From Nocardia yamanashiensis NBRC 100130 (GTDB taxonomy: Bacteria; Actinomycetota; Actinomycetes; Mycobacteriales; Mycobacteriaceae): DNA of 64,000 bases. Shown here in pieces: positions 16,808 through 24,428 of this stretch. How positions within the stretch are numbered: the first letter of the stretch is position 1; each line of letters begins with the position of its first letter. Made by a program: the position numbers and the translations under genes. The DNA lies in contig NZ_BDCD01000017.1 of assembly GCF_001613325.1 (NCBI RefSeq), positions 186,001 to 250,000 on the forward strand, in the 5' to 3' direction. The notes under the pieces were generated by a model, which ran no database searches, was not told the DNA's origin, and worked only from the letters and a program-made list of their open reading frames with translations.

Positions 16808-17191
16808 ATGGCCAAGATGACCACCGAAGCGTTGCTCGACGTTTTCAAATCCATGACGCTGCTGGAGCTTTCGGAGTTTCTGAAGGCGTTCGAGCAGGAG
16901 TTCGGGGTGACCGCTGCCGCGCCCGTGGTGGCGCCCGGCGTCCAGGACGCCCCGGCGGTGGAGGCCCCGGACGAGCAGAGCGAATTCGATCTGGTGCTGG
17001 AGTCGTTCGGGGACAAGAAGATTCAGGTCATCAAGGCCATGCGCGAGATCATTCCCGGGCTGGGTTTGAAGGAGGCCAAGGATCTGGTCGAGGCCGCCCC
17101 CAAGGCGGTGCTGGAGAAGGTCGACAAGGATGTGGCCGAGGCCGCCCGGATCCAACTGGAAGCCGCCGGGGCGCGCGCCGCACTGCGCTGA
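16808..17191 (+). CDS. Ribosomal protein L7/L12-like paralogue (bL12 family)
   Basis: A 127-residue complete bL12-like protein. The N-terminal dimerisation segment is MTTEALLDVFKSMTLLELSEF (compare the usual LLDAFKEMTLLELSEFVK), followed by an Ala/Pro/Val hinge and a C-terminal domain with GDKKIQVIKAMREI and GLGLKEAKDLVEAAPK, the conserved factor-binding face. ATG 16808 has GAGGGAAAAAG upstream. It is not in an rplJ-rplL context: neighbours are a hydrolase and an LLM oxidoreductase. It looks like a second, diverged stalk protein. Its last 143 nt are overlapped antisense by the LLM gene. Confidence 0.85.
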   Translation: MAKMTTEALLDVFKSMTLLELSEFLKAFEQEFGVTAAAPVVAPGVQDAPAVEAPDEQSEFDLVLESFGDKKIQVIKAMREIIPGLGLKEAKDLVEAAPKAVLEKVDKDVAEAARIQLEAAGARAALR

Positions 17192-18167
17192 GCAGCCGGC
17201 GGTGTGACTCCAGGCGGGCCGCGCGATCGTAAGTGCTGGTGTGGACGAGGATTTCGTCCGCACCGGTGCGCGCGACCAGGTCCTCCAGTTCCGGGATCAC
17301 CGTCTCCTCGGTGCCGTGAATGTGCCCGCGCAGCGACTCGGAGAAGATCTTGCGCTGCCGTTCGGTCATGGGCTCGCGTTCGATCTGCTCGGGTGCGATC
17401 AGCGCCGGGAATTCCCCGCGCGTGCGCGAATACGCGGCCGACCACGCCTCCGGCAGCAACAGCCGGTGCGCGGCCTCGACACTGTCGGCGATGACGGTCG
17501 CCGCGGACACCATCACATAGGGTTCCGCGCGCTGTGAACTCGGCCGGAAGTCGTTGCGGTAGCGCGCGATAGCTTCCACCATGGGCTCCACCCCGGAGAC
17601 CGCCGCGATCACCAGCGGCAGCCCGAACCGCGCCGCGCGATCCGCCCCGGACGCGGTGGCCAGCAGGTACGCCGGAATGTGCAGCCCTTCGGCGGGCCAG
17701 GCGTGCACCCCGTTCCGGCCCGCCTCGAGGTAGCCGAGCAATTCGGTCAGGCGCGCGTCGAAATCCTCGGCATCGTCCTTGCCGTGCCCGAGCGCCCGCC
17801 GCACCCCGTCGGTGAACCCGACCGACCGTCCCAGCCCCATATCGATGCGTCCCGGATACACCGACTCCAGCACCCCGAACTGCTCGGCCACCACCAGCGG
17901 CTGATGATTCGGCAGCATCACCCCGCCGGTCCCGATCCGAATCCGCGAGGTCGCCCCCGCCACCGCCGCGGCCAGCACCGTCGGCGCGGATCCCGCCACC
18001 CCGGGCACGCTGTGATGCTCCGACACCCAGAACCGGTGATACCCCCACTCCTCGGCCAGCCGCGCGAACTCGACCGTCTCCCGCAGCGCGTCCGGATAAC
18101 TCTGCCCGGCCCGCACCCGGGACCGGTCGAGGATCGAGAAGCGCACGTCCTGAAGTGCCGAGTTCAT
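17049..18167 (-). CDS. LLM-class flavin-dependent oxidoreductase, C-terminus read through into antisense rplL-like gene
   Basis: A luciferase-like monooxygenase of the MsnO8/LLM group: LAEEWGYHRFWVSEHHSVPGVAG, GGVMLPNHQPLVVAEQF, YPGRIDMGLGRSVGF and VHTSTYDRAARLESHRRL near the expected end. It uses reduced flavin to oxidise a small substrate. Normal members stop soon after that last motif. Here the frame runs another ~46 Pro/Arg-rich residues to 17049, entirely antisense to the L7/L12-like gene, so the native stop seems to have been lost or the annotated tail is non-native. ATG 18167 is preferred over an upstream TTG. Confidence 0.82.
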   Translation of the reverse strand: MNSALQDVRFSILDRSRVRAGQSYPDALRETVEFARLAEEWGYHRFWVSEHHSVPGVAGSAPTVLAAAVAGATSRIRIGTGGVMLPNHQPLVVAEQFGVLESVYPGRIDMGLGRSVGFTDGVRRALGHGKDDAEDFDARLTELLGYLEAGRNGVHAWPAEGLHIPAYLLATASGADRAARFGLPLVIAAVSGVEPMVEAIARYRNDFRPSSQRAEPYVMVSAATVIADSVEAAHRLLLPEAWSAAYSRTRGEFPALIAPEQIEREPMTERQRKIFSESLRGHIHGTEETVIPELEDLVARTGADEILVHTSTYDRAARLESHRRLLSAVRRAPRRLPVGSGRPRPHPCRPSPAPPWGRPRPDPWPPSNPARE

Positions 18168-18298
18168 ATCCGGACCCAACGCGTGCGGCCGGAATCGATT
18201 CCCGTGCGAACGACCGATTAGTTTCCGGCGGGCCCGCCGTCAACACCTCCGACAGCGCCGCGACGGCCGCTCCGCAGCTCGAAACGAAAGGCTCCGAT

Positions 18299-19123
18299 AT
18301 GGAGAAGATCACCACCCCCGCCGGTATCGACATCGCCTACGACCGCTACGCCGGCGGCGACGCGGGCACGGTGATCCTGGTGGGCGGCGCGTTCAGCCAC
18401 CGCGGCTTCGCCAAGATGGTGCAGCTGGCGCAGCGCCTGGCCGCCGACTACGGCCTCACCGTGATCAATTACGACCGGCGCGGGCGCGGCGACAGCGGCG
18501 ATACCCCCGGCGTCTACGACGTGGAGAACGAGATCGACGATCTGGCCGCCCTGGTCGACGCGGCCGGCGGCGCAGCGGCCCTGTTCGGCTGGTCGTCCGG
18601 CGCGGGCCTGGCGCTGCGGGCCGCCGCGTCCGGCCGCATCCCCGGCCTCACCCGGGTGATCGCGTTCGAGCCGCCGTTCGTGGTGAACCACGACGATTTC
18701 GTCCCCGCCGCCGACCTCGCCGACACCCTGCATCCGATGATCGCGGCGGGTCGCGACAAGGAGGTCGTGAAGTTCTACATGATCAATGGCATGGGCATGC
18801 CGAAGTTCTTCACCGCGCTCATGCCACTGACGCCGATGTGGAAAGACCTGCGGCGCACCGCGAAAGCGACCGCGCACGACTGGGCGATCATGAACCCGTT
18901 CATGCGCGGCGAAGCCCTGCGCCCCGCGGACTGGTCCGGCGTCAAGGTGCCCGTGCTGGTGCTGTCGGGCGGCAAGAGCGGCAAGCTGCTGCGCACCGGC
19001 GCGGCCGCCATCACCGCCGTGCTGCCCGATGCCGAGCACGTGGAAATCGCCAAGCTCAGCCACAACCCGAATATCGACCTGCTGACCCCGCCCGCGGGTG
19101 AATTCCTCACCGCGGCCAACTGA
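18299..19123 (+). CDS. Alpha/beta-fold hydrolase
   Basis: A 274-residue alpha/beta hydrolase. The nucleophile elbow is FGWSSGAGLALRAA (Ser in GWSSG), the strand before it is TVINYDRRGRGDSGD, the acid is probably in PVLVLSGGKSG, and the catalytic His in IAKLSHNPN. There is no signal peptide. Likely an esterase, lactonase or C-C hydrolase; the substrate is not evident. ATG 18299 follows GAAAGG. The next gene begins 28 nt later with its own AAGGAG, so the two form a small operon. Confidence 0.84.
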   Translation: MEKITTPAGIDIAYDRYAGGDAGTVILVGGAFSHRGFAKMVQLAQRLAADYGLTVINYDRRGRGDSGDTPGVYDVENEIDDLAALVDAAGGAAALFGWSSGAGLALRAAASGRIPGLTRVIAFEPPFVVNHDDFVPAADLADTLHPMIAAGRDKEVVKFYMINGMGMPKFFTALMPLTPMWKDLRRTAKATAHDWAIMNPFMRGEALRPADWSGVKVPVLVLSGGKSGKLLRTGAAAITAVLPDAEHVEIAKLSHNPNIDLLTPPAGEFLTAAN

Positions 19124-19151
19124 CCCTCACCTCGAAACAAGGAGCACGATC

Positions 19152-19763
19152 ATGCGCAAACTCACCGCCGGACTGTTCATTTCCGCCGACGGCGTCATCG
19201 CCGACCCGCAGGACTGGCACTTCCCCTACTTCGACGACGCCATGGGCGAGGCGGTCAACGCCCAGCTCGGTTCGGCCGACACGCTGCTGCTGGGCCGCAA
19301 TACCTACGACAGTTTCGCGGGCGCGTGGCCGGGCCGCGAGGCGGCCGGCGGCCCGGACGCCGGCATGGCGAAGGCCCTCGGCGATGCCCGCAAAGTCGTG
19401 GTGTCACACCGGGAACTGGATTCCGATTGGCGCAATTCCGAACTCCTGCAAGGTGACCTGGCCAAGGCCGTCGAGGAATTGAAGCGGGAGCCGGGCGCCA
19501 CCGATATCGCCATGAGCGGTTCGCCCTCGGTGGTGCGGCAGCTGCTGGAAGCGGGCCTGCTCGACGAACTGCACCTGCTGGTGCATCCGATCGCGGTGCG
19601 CAAGGGTGAGCGGCTGTTCGACGACGGCGTGACCGTTCCGCTGCGGCTGATCTCGGCCACGCCGTTCCCGTCCGGGGTCATCCACGTGATCTACGGTCCG
19701 GCCGAAGCGCCCGCGGCGGCCGGGTACGACGAGGCCAAAACCCATCTGTCGCAAGGCGAGTGA
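19152..19763 (+). CDS. DHFR/RibD-C family reductase
   Basis: A 203-residue protein of the dihydrofolate reductase-like (RibD C-terminal) superfamily: LTAGLFISADGVIADPQDWHFPY at the start, TLLLGRNTYDSFAGAWPG, DIAMSGSPSVVRQLLEAGLLDEL and PIAVRKGERLFDDG. These NADPH-binding reductases are common stand-alone genes in actinomycetes and most have no known substrate. There is a strong AAGGAGCAC ribosome site. It converges with the OYE-type gene, the stops being 4 nt apart. Confidence 0.87.
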   Translation: MRKLTAGLFISADGVIADPQDWHFPYFDDAMGEAVNAQLGSADTLLLGRNTYDSFAGAWPGREAAGGPDAGMAKALGDARKVVVSHRELDSDWRNSELLQGDLAKAVEELKREPGATDIAMSGSPSVVRQLLEAGLLDELHLLVHPIAVRKGERLFDDGVTVPLRLISATPFPSGVIHVIYGPAEAPAAAGYDEAKTHLSQGE

Positions 19764-19767
19764 GCGG

Positions 19768-20934
19768 TCAGCGCACCGGGCGCAGCACGCAGCGGGTGCC
19801 GGTGTAGATGGTAGGCATGCACTCGTTGCAGTGCACGCACGCCGATTGCGTGGTGAGATCGGATTGGATGCGCCGCAACAGATTCGGCTCCCGCAGCAGG
19901 GCGCGGCCCATGGCGACGAAGTCGAAGCCTTCGTCCATGGCGGTGCGCATGGTGTCGTGGTTGGTGATGCCGCCCAGCAGGATGAGCGGCATCGACAACT
20001 CACGCCGGAACTGGCGGGCGCGCTCCAGTAGATAGGCCTCCTGGTACGGGTACTCCTTCAGGAAGGCGCGTCCCATCAGGCGGAAGCCCCAGCGCGCCGG
20101 GCCCGGCAGGGTTTTGGCGAAGGCTTTGCGGGGCGCGTCGCCGTGGAAGAGCAGCATGGGATTGAGCAGGGAACTGCCCGCGGTCAATTCCAGGGCGTCC
20201 AGCGCGCCGTCGGCCTCCAGCCAGGCGGCGATCTGCAGGGAATCGGGCAGCGTCAGGCCGCCGGGCCGCCCGTCCTCCATATTCAGCTTGGCGGTGACGG
20301 CGAGCCGCCCGCCGACGGCTTCCTTTACCGCACAGGCGATTTCCCGCGCCAGCCGCGCCCGGTTGGCGATCGATCCGCCGTAGTCGTCCTTGCGGCGATT
20401 GAGCAGCGGGCTCATGAACGCGCTCACCAGATAGTTGTGCCCGAAATGGATTTCGACGGCATCGAAACCCGATTCCTCCGCCAGCCGGGCCGCGCGCACG
20501 TGCGCGTCGATCAGCTCCCGGATCTCGAATGCGTTGGGCACCTTCATGAACCGCATACCCAACGGGCTGAACATGGGGCTCGGCGAGAGCGCGGGCAGCC
20601 GATTGGACGCCGCATTGGCGACCGGCCCGGCATGCCCGATCTGCGCGCTCGCCGCCGCGCCCTCGGCGTGCACGGCATCGGTCAGCTTCCGCAGTCCCGC
20701 AACGGCTTCCGGCCGCATCCAGATCTGATGGCGGTCGGTGCGCCCGCCCGGCGCGACCGCGCAGTAGGCGACGGTGGTCAGGCCGACCCCGCCCGCCGCC
20801 ACCTCGCGATGGAATTCGATCAGCTCGTCGGTGACGAGGGCATCGGGGGTGCGGCCTTCGAAGGTCGCGGCCTTGATCACCCGATTGCGCAGGGTGAGCG
20901 GCCCCAGCCGGGCGGGGGCGAAGACGTCGGTCAC
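19768..20934 (-). CDS. Old Yellow Enzyme-family NADH:flavin oxidoreductase
   Basis: A 388-residue FMN-binding TIM-barrel ene-reductase: FAPARLGPLTLRNRVIKAATFEG, GGVGLTTVAYCAVAPGGRT, AQIGHAGPVA, the substrate-binding HFGHNYLVSAFMSPLLNRR and the C-terminal FVAMGRALLREPNLLRR. The tail CVHCNECMPTIYTGTRC has four cysteines, as in proteins related to 2,4-dienoyl-CoA reductase, but the FeS/FAD half is absent. The GTG at 20934 overlaps the TetR stop (20931-20934), so it is coupled to the regulator. Confidence 0.89.
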   Translation of the reverse strand: MTDVFAPARLGPLTLRNRVIKAATFEGRTPDALVTDELIEFHREVAAGGVGLTTVAYCAVAPGGRTDRHQIWMRPEAVAGLRKLTDAVHAEGAAASAQIGHAGPVANAASNRLPALSPSPMFSPLGMRFMKVPNAFEIRELIDAHVRAARLAEESGFDAVEIHFGHNYLVSAFMSPLLNRRKDDYGGSIANRARLAREIACAVKEAVGGRLAVTAKLNMEDGRPGGLTLPDSLQIAAWLEADGALDALELTAGSSLLNPMLLFHGDAPRKAFAKTLPGPARWGFRLMGRAFLKEYPYQEAYLLERARQFRRELSMPLILLGGITNHDTMRTAMDEGFDFVAMGRALLREPNLLRRIQSDLTTQSACVHCNECMPTIYTGTRCVLRPVR

Positions 20935-21515
20935 TGTTGTTCTCCTGTCGGCGCGGTCAGTCCGGCCACCACGAAGGTCCGCAGGGTGGCCACCGCTCGT
21001 TCGGACAGCTCCCGGTCCCCGGTGCTGCCGAACTGCGTGATGATCAGGTCGAAGGCCAGCATCCAGCGGCGGCGCGCCTCCAGCTCGGCCAGCTCCGGCA
21101 GCAGGCCGACCCAGGAGTCCATGCGGAACCAGGGCAACCGCCACGCGGTGAGCTGCCGCCGCATGACGAAGCGGGCCAGCAGCCGCAGATGCAGCCGGCC
21201 GACCGGGTCGGCGGCCAGCTCCACGAAAGGCGCGAGCACCGCGTCCACCACCGCCGGCACCGCGGCGGGCGAATCGGCGTGCGCGGTGGTCACATCGGTG
21301 AGCCGGTCGGCCCACAGCGGGCCCAGCCGATCCTCGATGAGCGCGCCGACCAAAGCCTCCTTGGACCCGAAGTGATAGTGCACCGCAGCCGGATTCGCCC
21401 CGGCCGCGGTGCAGATGCCCCGCACCGAGACCTCGTCGTACGGCTCGGTGAGCAATAACCGCTCAGCGGCGGCCAGCAACCGTTCGCGGGTGCCCGCGGC
21501 GACCTTCTCGACCAT
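20931..21515 (-). CDS. TetR-family repressor, autoregulated with the OYE gene
   Basis: A 194-residue TetR protein. The HTH is EVSVRGICTAAGANPAAVHYHFGSKEALV, and the remainder is an all-helical ligand-binding domain with the TetR_C-like sequence LLARFVMRRQL. ATG 21515 is selected for family alignment; an upstream in-frame start at 21551 would lie in the previous gene's end. The gap upstream contains a perfect palindrome and the OYE gene is coupled downstream, so it most likely represses its own two-gene unit. Confidence 0.87.
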   Translation of the reverse strand: MVEKVAAGTRERLLAAAERLLLTEPYDEVSVRGICTAAGANPAAVHYHFGSKEALVGALIEDRLGPLWADRLTDVTTAHADSPAAVPAVVDAVLAPFVELAADPVGRLHLRLLARFVMRRQLTAWRLPWFRMDSWVGLLPELAELEARRRWMLAFDLIITQFGSTGDRELSERAVATLRTFVVAGLTAPTGEQQ

Positions 21516-21524
21516 GCCGAGTAG

Positions 21525-21538
21525 TGAAACAGGTTTCA
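21525..21538. promoter_or_regulatory. Palindrome TGAAAC-AG-GTTTCA, TetR operator candidate
   Basis: A perfect 6-bp inverted repeat with a 2-bp centre, 10 nt upstream of the TetR ATG. It also fits the degenerate KstR consensus TnnAACnnGTTnnA known from cholesterol regulons of mycobacteria and relatives, so binding by KstR is an alternative to autoregulation by the local TetR. Confidence 0.55.
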
Positions 21539-21546
21539 AACAATAT

Positions 21547-21563
21547 TTCAATCATTGATTGAA
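21547..21563. promoter_or_regulatory. Palindrome TTCAATCA-T-TGATTGAA
   Basis: A perfect 8-bp inverted repeat around a single T, overlapping the stop codon of the 21552-22478 hydrolase gene and 32 nt from the TetR start. It is AT-rich against a GC-rich background, which makes chance occurrence unlikely. It could be a second operator or a short hairpin at the hydrolase 3' end. Confidence 0.5.
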
Positions 21564-22478
21564 CGTGCTGCTCAACCGCTCGCAAATGACCTTTCGCGCG
21601 GCTTTGCCCTCCGGTGTGGGGGTCAGCGGGTACACGTGCACCAGCCCGACGCCGTCGTGGAATTCGACGTCCACGCCCGCCCCGCGCGCCTTGTCCACCA
21701 GCAGTTTGGTGTCCGGATAGACGATGTCGCGCGATCCGCAGAACACGGTGAGCGGCCCGAGCCCGTCGAACTCCGCGCACAGCGGGCTCACGATCGGATC
21801 GTCCAGGGGCAGTTCGCCCCGCCAGTGCTCGATGAACACCTGAATCCCGTGCCGCCCCAGCCACGGATCGGTCGGCAGCACGATATCGATCTCGGGATTG
21901 TTCATGGACAGATCCAGCGCCGGCGCGATCAGCACGGTCCGCGGCAATCGCACCCCGTGCGCGTCCCGCAACAGCACCGTGGCCGACAAGGCGATCTGCC
22001 CGCCCGCCGAATCCCCTGCCAGACACACATTTCCGTACTGTTCCCGCTGTTCGAGAGCGATCTCCGCGATCACCGGCACCACCTCGGCGGCGGTCGCGAA
22101 CGGCACCAGCGGATAGATCGGCACCGTCACCGCGAGCCCCGCCTCGGCCGCGATATCCGCGCACAGCCCCCAGTGCTGCGGCGAGATCTCGTTCACCCAG
22201 CCCCCGCCGTGCGTGTACACCACCGCACCGCGCGCCCGCCCGCGCTTCGGCGTGAGCGTGTAGATCGGCCACCCGTCCCGCCGCCCGACCGCGATCTCCA
22301 CATCCGATCGCAACCGCCGCGGCGGTCCGTACGGGCGCGGGCGCACGCTCCGCTCCCGCAGATGTTTCCGCGCCCGATCGGCGTCCAGGAAAGTCCGGTT
22401 GACCCGCATCAACCGCAGCAGCCCCGGAATGGCGCGCGCACTGGCGAAACTCGGCCGCCCGGCCTTTGGAGAATCCAT
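21552..22478 (-). CDS. HSL-type alpha/beta hydrolase (esterase/lipase)
   Basis: A 308-residue hormone-sensitive-lipase-family esterase. The oxyanion-hole motif is VVYTHGGGWV, the nucleophile elbow is CLAGDSAGGQIAL, the acid is in FCGSRDIVYPD, and the His in DGVGLVHVYPL. It probably hydrolyses short- or medium-chain esters in the cytosol, as no signal peptide is present. It lies 36 nt upstream of tetR on the same strand and may share regulation with the TetR/OYE unit. Confidence 0.9.
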   Translation of the reverse strand: MDSPKAGRPSFASARAIPGLLRLMRVNRTFLDADRARKHLRERSVRPRPYGPPRRLRSDVEIAVGRRDGWPIYTLTPKRGRARGAVVYTHGGGWVNEISPQHWGLCADIAAEAGLAVTVPIYPLVPFATAAEVVPVIAEIALEQREQYGNVCLAGDSAGGQIALSATVLLRDAHGVRLPRTVLIAPALDLSMNNPEIDIVLPTDPWLGRHGIQVFIEHWRGELPLDDPIVSPLCAEFDGLGPLTVFCGSRDIVYPDTKLLVDKARGAGVDVEFHDGVGLVHVYPLTPTPEGKAARKVICERLSSTFNQ

Positions 22479-22681
22479 TCACCCACCGTAAGCGGGCGAT
22501 CGTCCGGCCACCCGCATCCCGGCCGGAGTCCACCCGGCCCCGGCAAACACGGCAACCGATCGAATGACCGATCCCGCCCGATCACACGGCTGCGCGAAAA
22601 CGGACACCCGACCGTATGCTGTCCGCGAGGTAGACCGGAGCGTCCGATCCGCCTGCGCGTCATAGGGATTGGAGGGCGCCG

Positions 22682-24376
22682 ATGCCTCCGGGATACGAGC
22701 CGCACGAGTCGCCGGGCTATCGCCCCCGGCCGACTCCCGGATACGAGCCGCACGAGACGCCCGGATACGGGCAGCGGCCGCAGCCGGGTTACGGGTCGCA
22801 CGAGCCCACCACCGCTTTAGATGCGCCCGGGTCCTCCGGAACCGAGGCCCAGCAAACCTCCGTGTTCGGCGCGCACGAAGCACCCGGCTACAGCGCGCAG
22901 GAAACCTCGGTATTCGGCGCGCACGAAACATCCGGGTACGGCACGCAGGAAACCTCCGTCTTCGGCGCACGCGAAACACCCGGGTACGGCGAGCAGCAGA
23001 CCTCCGTATTCGGCGCGCACGAAGGATCTGGATACGGCGCGCAGGAAACCTCGGTGTTCGGTGCGCGCGAAGGATCCGGGTACGGCGCGCGGGATTCGTC
23101 CGGGCCCGGGCGGCAGGAGTTTCCGGAGTACGGGGACGAGAACTATCTGTGGGATCAGCCCACGCAGGTGTTCGAGCCGATCCGCGATGCCCCGGCGGCG
23201 GCGCCGGGCGACGGCAGCGGCGGGAAGCGTTCCGGCGCGGTGCGATACGCGCTGATGGGGCTGGCCGTGGTGCTGGTCGGGGTGCTGGCCGTGGGCGGTT
23301 TCTTCGCGGCGCGGCATTTCGGCAGTTCGGCGGTCGACGCCGAGGCCGTGGTGACCACCACGCCGCGCGCCGCCGTCACCACCTCGGCTGCGCCCGCCGG
23401 GCCCAGCGCTCCGGTCGCCGGAGCGCCACTGGCCTCGGTGGCCGCCTGGGTGAAGGCGGGCAAGCAGATCGACAGTTCCAAATTCCACAGCGCCACCAGC
23501 GAATCGGACGGCAAGACCAACAATCTCGGTTCGGGGGTGGCCTTCGTCAGCCCGTCCGGGAAGATCCAGTGCATGACGCCCAAGGGCGGTCCCCGCGGCA
23601 AGGAAGGCCTGGCGTGCCTGGTGAACTGGGACAACCCGCCGCAGCGTCCGGCCGCGCTGGCCAAGGGCAATTGGGTCGCCAGCTGGGTCGACTTCCCCGG
23701 CGAAACTCTCGGCATCGGCAAGAACGCCGGTGATCCCGGTCAGTTCCTGCTCGGCAAGGGCGACACCCTGACCTACGGCAGCCGGGTGACCTTCGACGAC
23801 TACGACTGCCGCATGGAGGAATCCGGGCTGGTGTGCGTGAACGAGAAGGCCAGCACCGCGATCCAGCTCAACTCCGCGGGCGCGATGGTGTTCGGCTGCC
23901 TCGGCGAGACCACGTCGAAGGAATACGGCAAGGCCTACTCCTGTGGCGGCGTCACGACCACCACATCCGCCGCGCCCACCGTCATCAAGGCCGGCGACAA
24001 GTGCACGAAAGCGGGCGAGACGGGCTACAGCGCCAATCTCACGCCCTTGACCTGCGATACGGCCGGGGATTCCGGATTGCGCTGGCAGGACCTGAACCCG
24101 ATCAGCGCCGGCGCGCCGTGCTCCGCGGAACAGGTGGGGTATTTCGGCTACACCGCCGACGGCACCCGGGTGCTGTGCACCCGCACCCAGCGCACGGACG
24201 CGTCCGCGTGGAGCGTGCCGAACCAGCGCGTCGCCAGCGGGCAGCACGAGGTCGGCGAATCCTGCAATCCGAAGGAGGACAAGCTGGGCGCGACCGCCGA
24301 CGGGAAGGCCGTGTACTGCAAGGCCGCGAACGGTTCGCCCACCGCCACCTCCGGCGAGTGGAAAGCCAGCGCTTGA
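22682..24376 (+). CDS. Membrane-anchored protein with tandem 16-residue repeats
   Basis: A 564-residue protein. The N-terminus (1-55) is Pro/Gly/Tyr-rich with GYEPHETPGYG units. Residues 57-136 are five tandem 16-residue repeats of the type QETSVFGAHETSGYGT. One transmembrane helix follows at about 189-212 (YALMGLAVVLVGVLAVGGFF), then a Thr/Ala/Pro spacer and an extracellular part with about a dozen cysteines, including CMTPKGG, CRMEESGLVC and three repeats of a small Cys-containing unit after residue 430. Topology: disordered cytoplasmic tail, single span, disulfide-rich outer domain. Function is unknown; the layout resembles actinobacterial envelope proteins with SH3-like or ligand-binding ectodomains. 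Confidence 0.8.
   Translation: MPPGYEPHESPGYRPRPTPGYEPHETPGYGQRPQPGYGSHEPTTALDAPGSSGTEAQQTSVFGAHEAPGYSAQETSVFGAHETSGYGTQETSVFGARETPGYGEQQTSVFGAHEGSGYGAQETSVFGAREGSGYGARDSSGPGRQEFPEYGDENYLWDQPTQVFEPIRDAPAAAPGDGSGGKRSGAVRYALMGLAVVLVGVLAVGGFFAARHFGSSAVDAEAVVTTTPRAAVTTSAAPAGPSAPVAGAPLASVAAWVKAGKQIDSSKFHSATSESDGKTNNLGSGVAFVSPSGKIQCMTPKGGPRGKEGLACLVNWDNPPQRPAALAKGNWVASWVDFPGETLGIGKNAGDPGQFLLGKGDTLTYGSRVTFDDYDCRMEESGLVCVNEKASTAIQLNSAGAMVFGCLGETTSKEYGKAYSCGGVTTTTSAAPTVIKAGDKCTKAGETGYSANLTPLTCDTAGDSGLRWQDLNPISAGAPCSAEQVGYFGYTADGTRVLCTRTQRTDASAWSVPNQRVASGQHEVGESCNPKEDKLGATADGKAVYCKAANGSPTATSGEWKASA
22850..23089 (+). repeat. Five tandem 48-bp coding repeats
   Basis: Five in-frame copies of a 48-bp unit encode [QE]TSVFGA[HR]E[ATG][PS]GY[SG]x. 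Copies differ mainly at synonymous sites and at three variable residues, indicating duplication under protein-level constraint. Copy number may vary between strains. Confidence 0.85.
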
Positions 24377-24378
24377 AA

Positions 24379-24409
24379 ATTCGCGGCGGCCGCTCGCGCC
24401 GCCGCGAAT
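24379..24409 (+). terminator. Strong hairpin, 12-bp perfect stem
   Basis: ATTCGCGGCGGC / GCCGCCGCGAAT with a 7-nt loop starts 2 nt after the stop of the repeat protein. There is no T tract, as is common for actinobacterial terminators. It also argues against the amidase starting before 24429. Confidence 0.7.
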
Positions 24410-24428
24410 GCTGCCAGAATCCAGACGT

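Noticed and set aside
22850..23089. Tandem repeats considered as a CRISPR array
   Set aside because: The 48-bp units are contiguous, in frame and encode conserved residues; there are no spacers and no cas genes.
24408..24428. Upstream in-frame start for the amidase at 24408
   Set aside because: It lies within the right arm of a terminator-like hairpin and adds only non-homologous residues.
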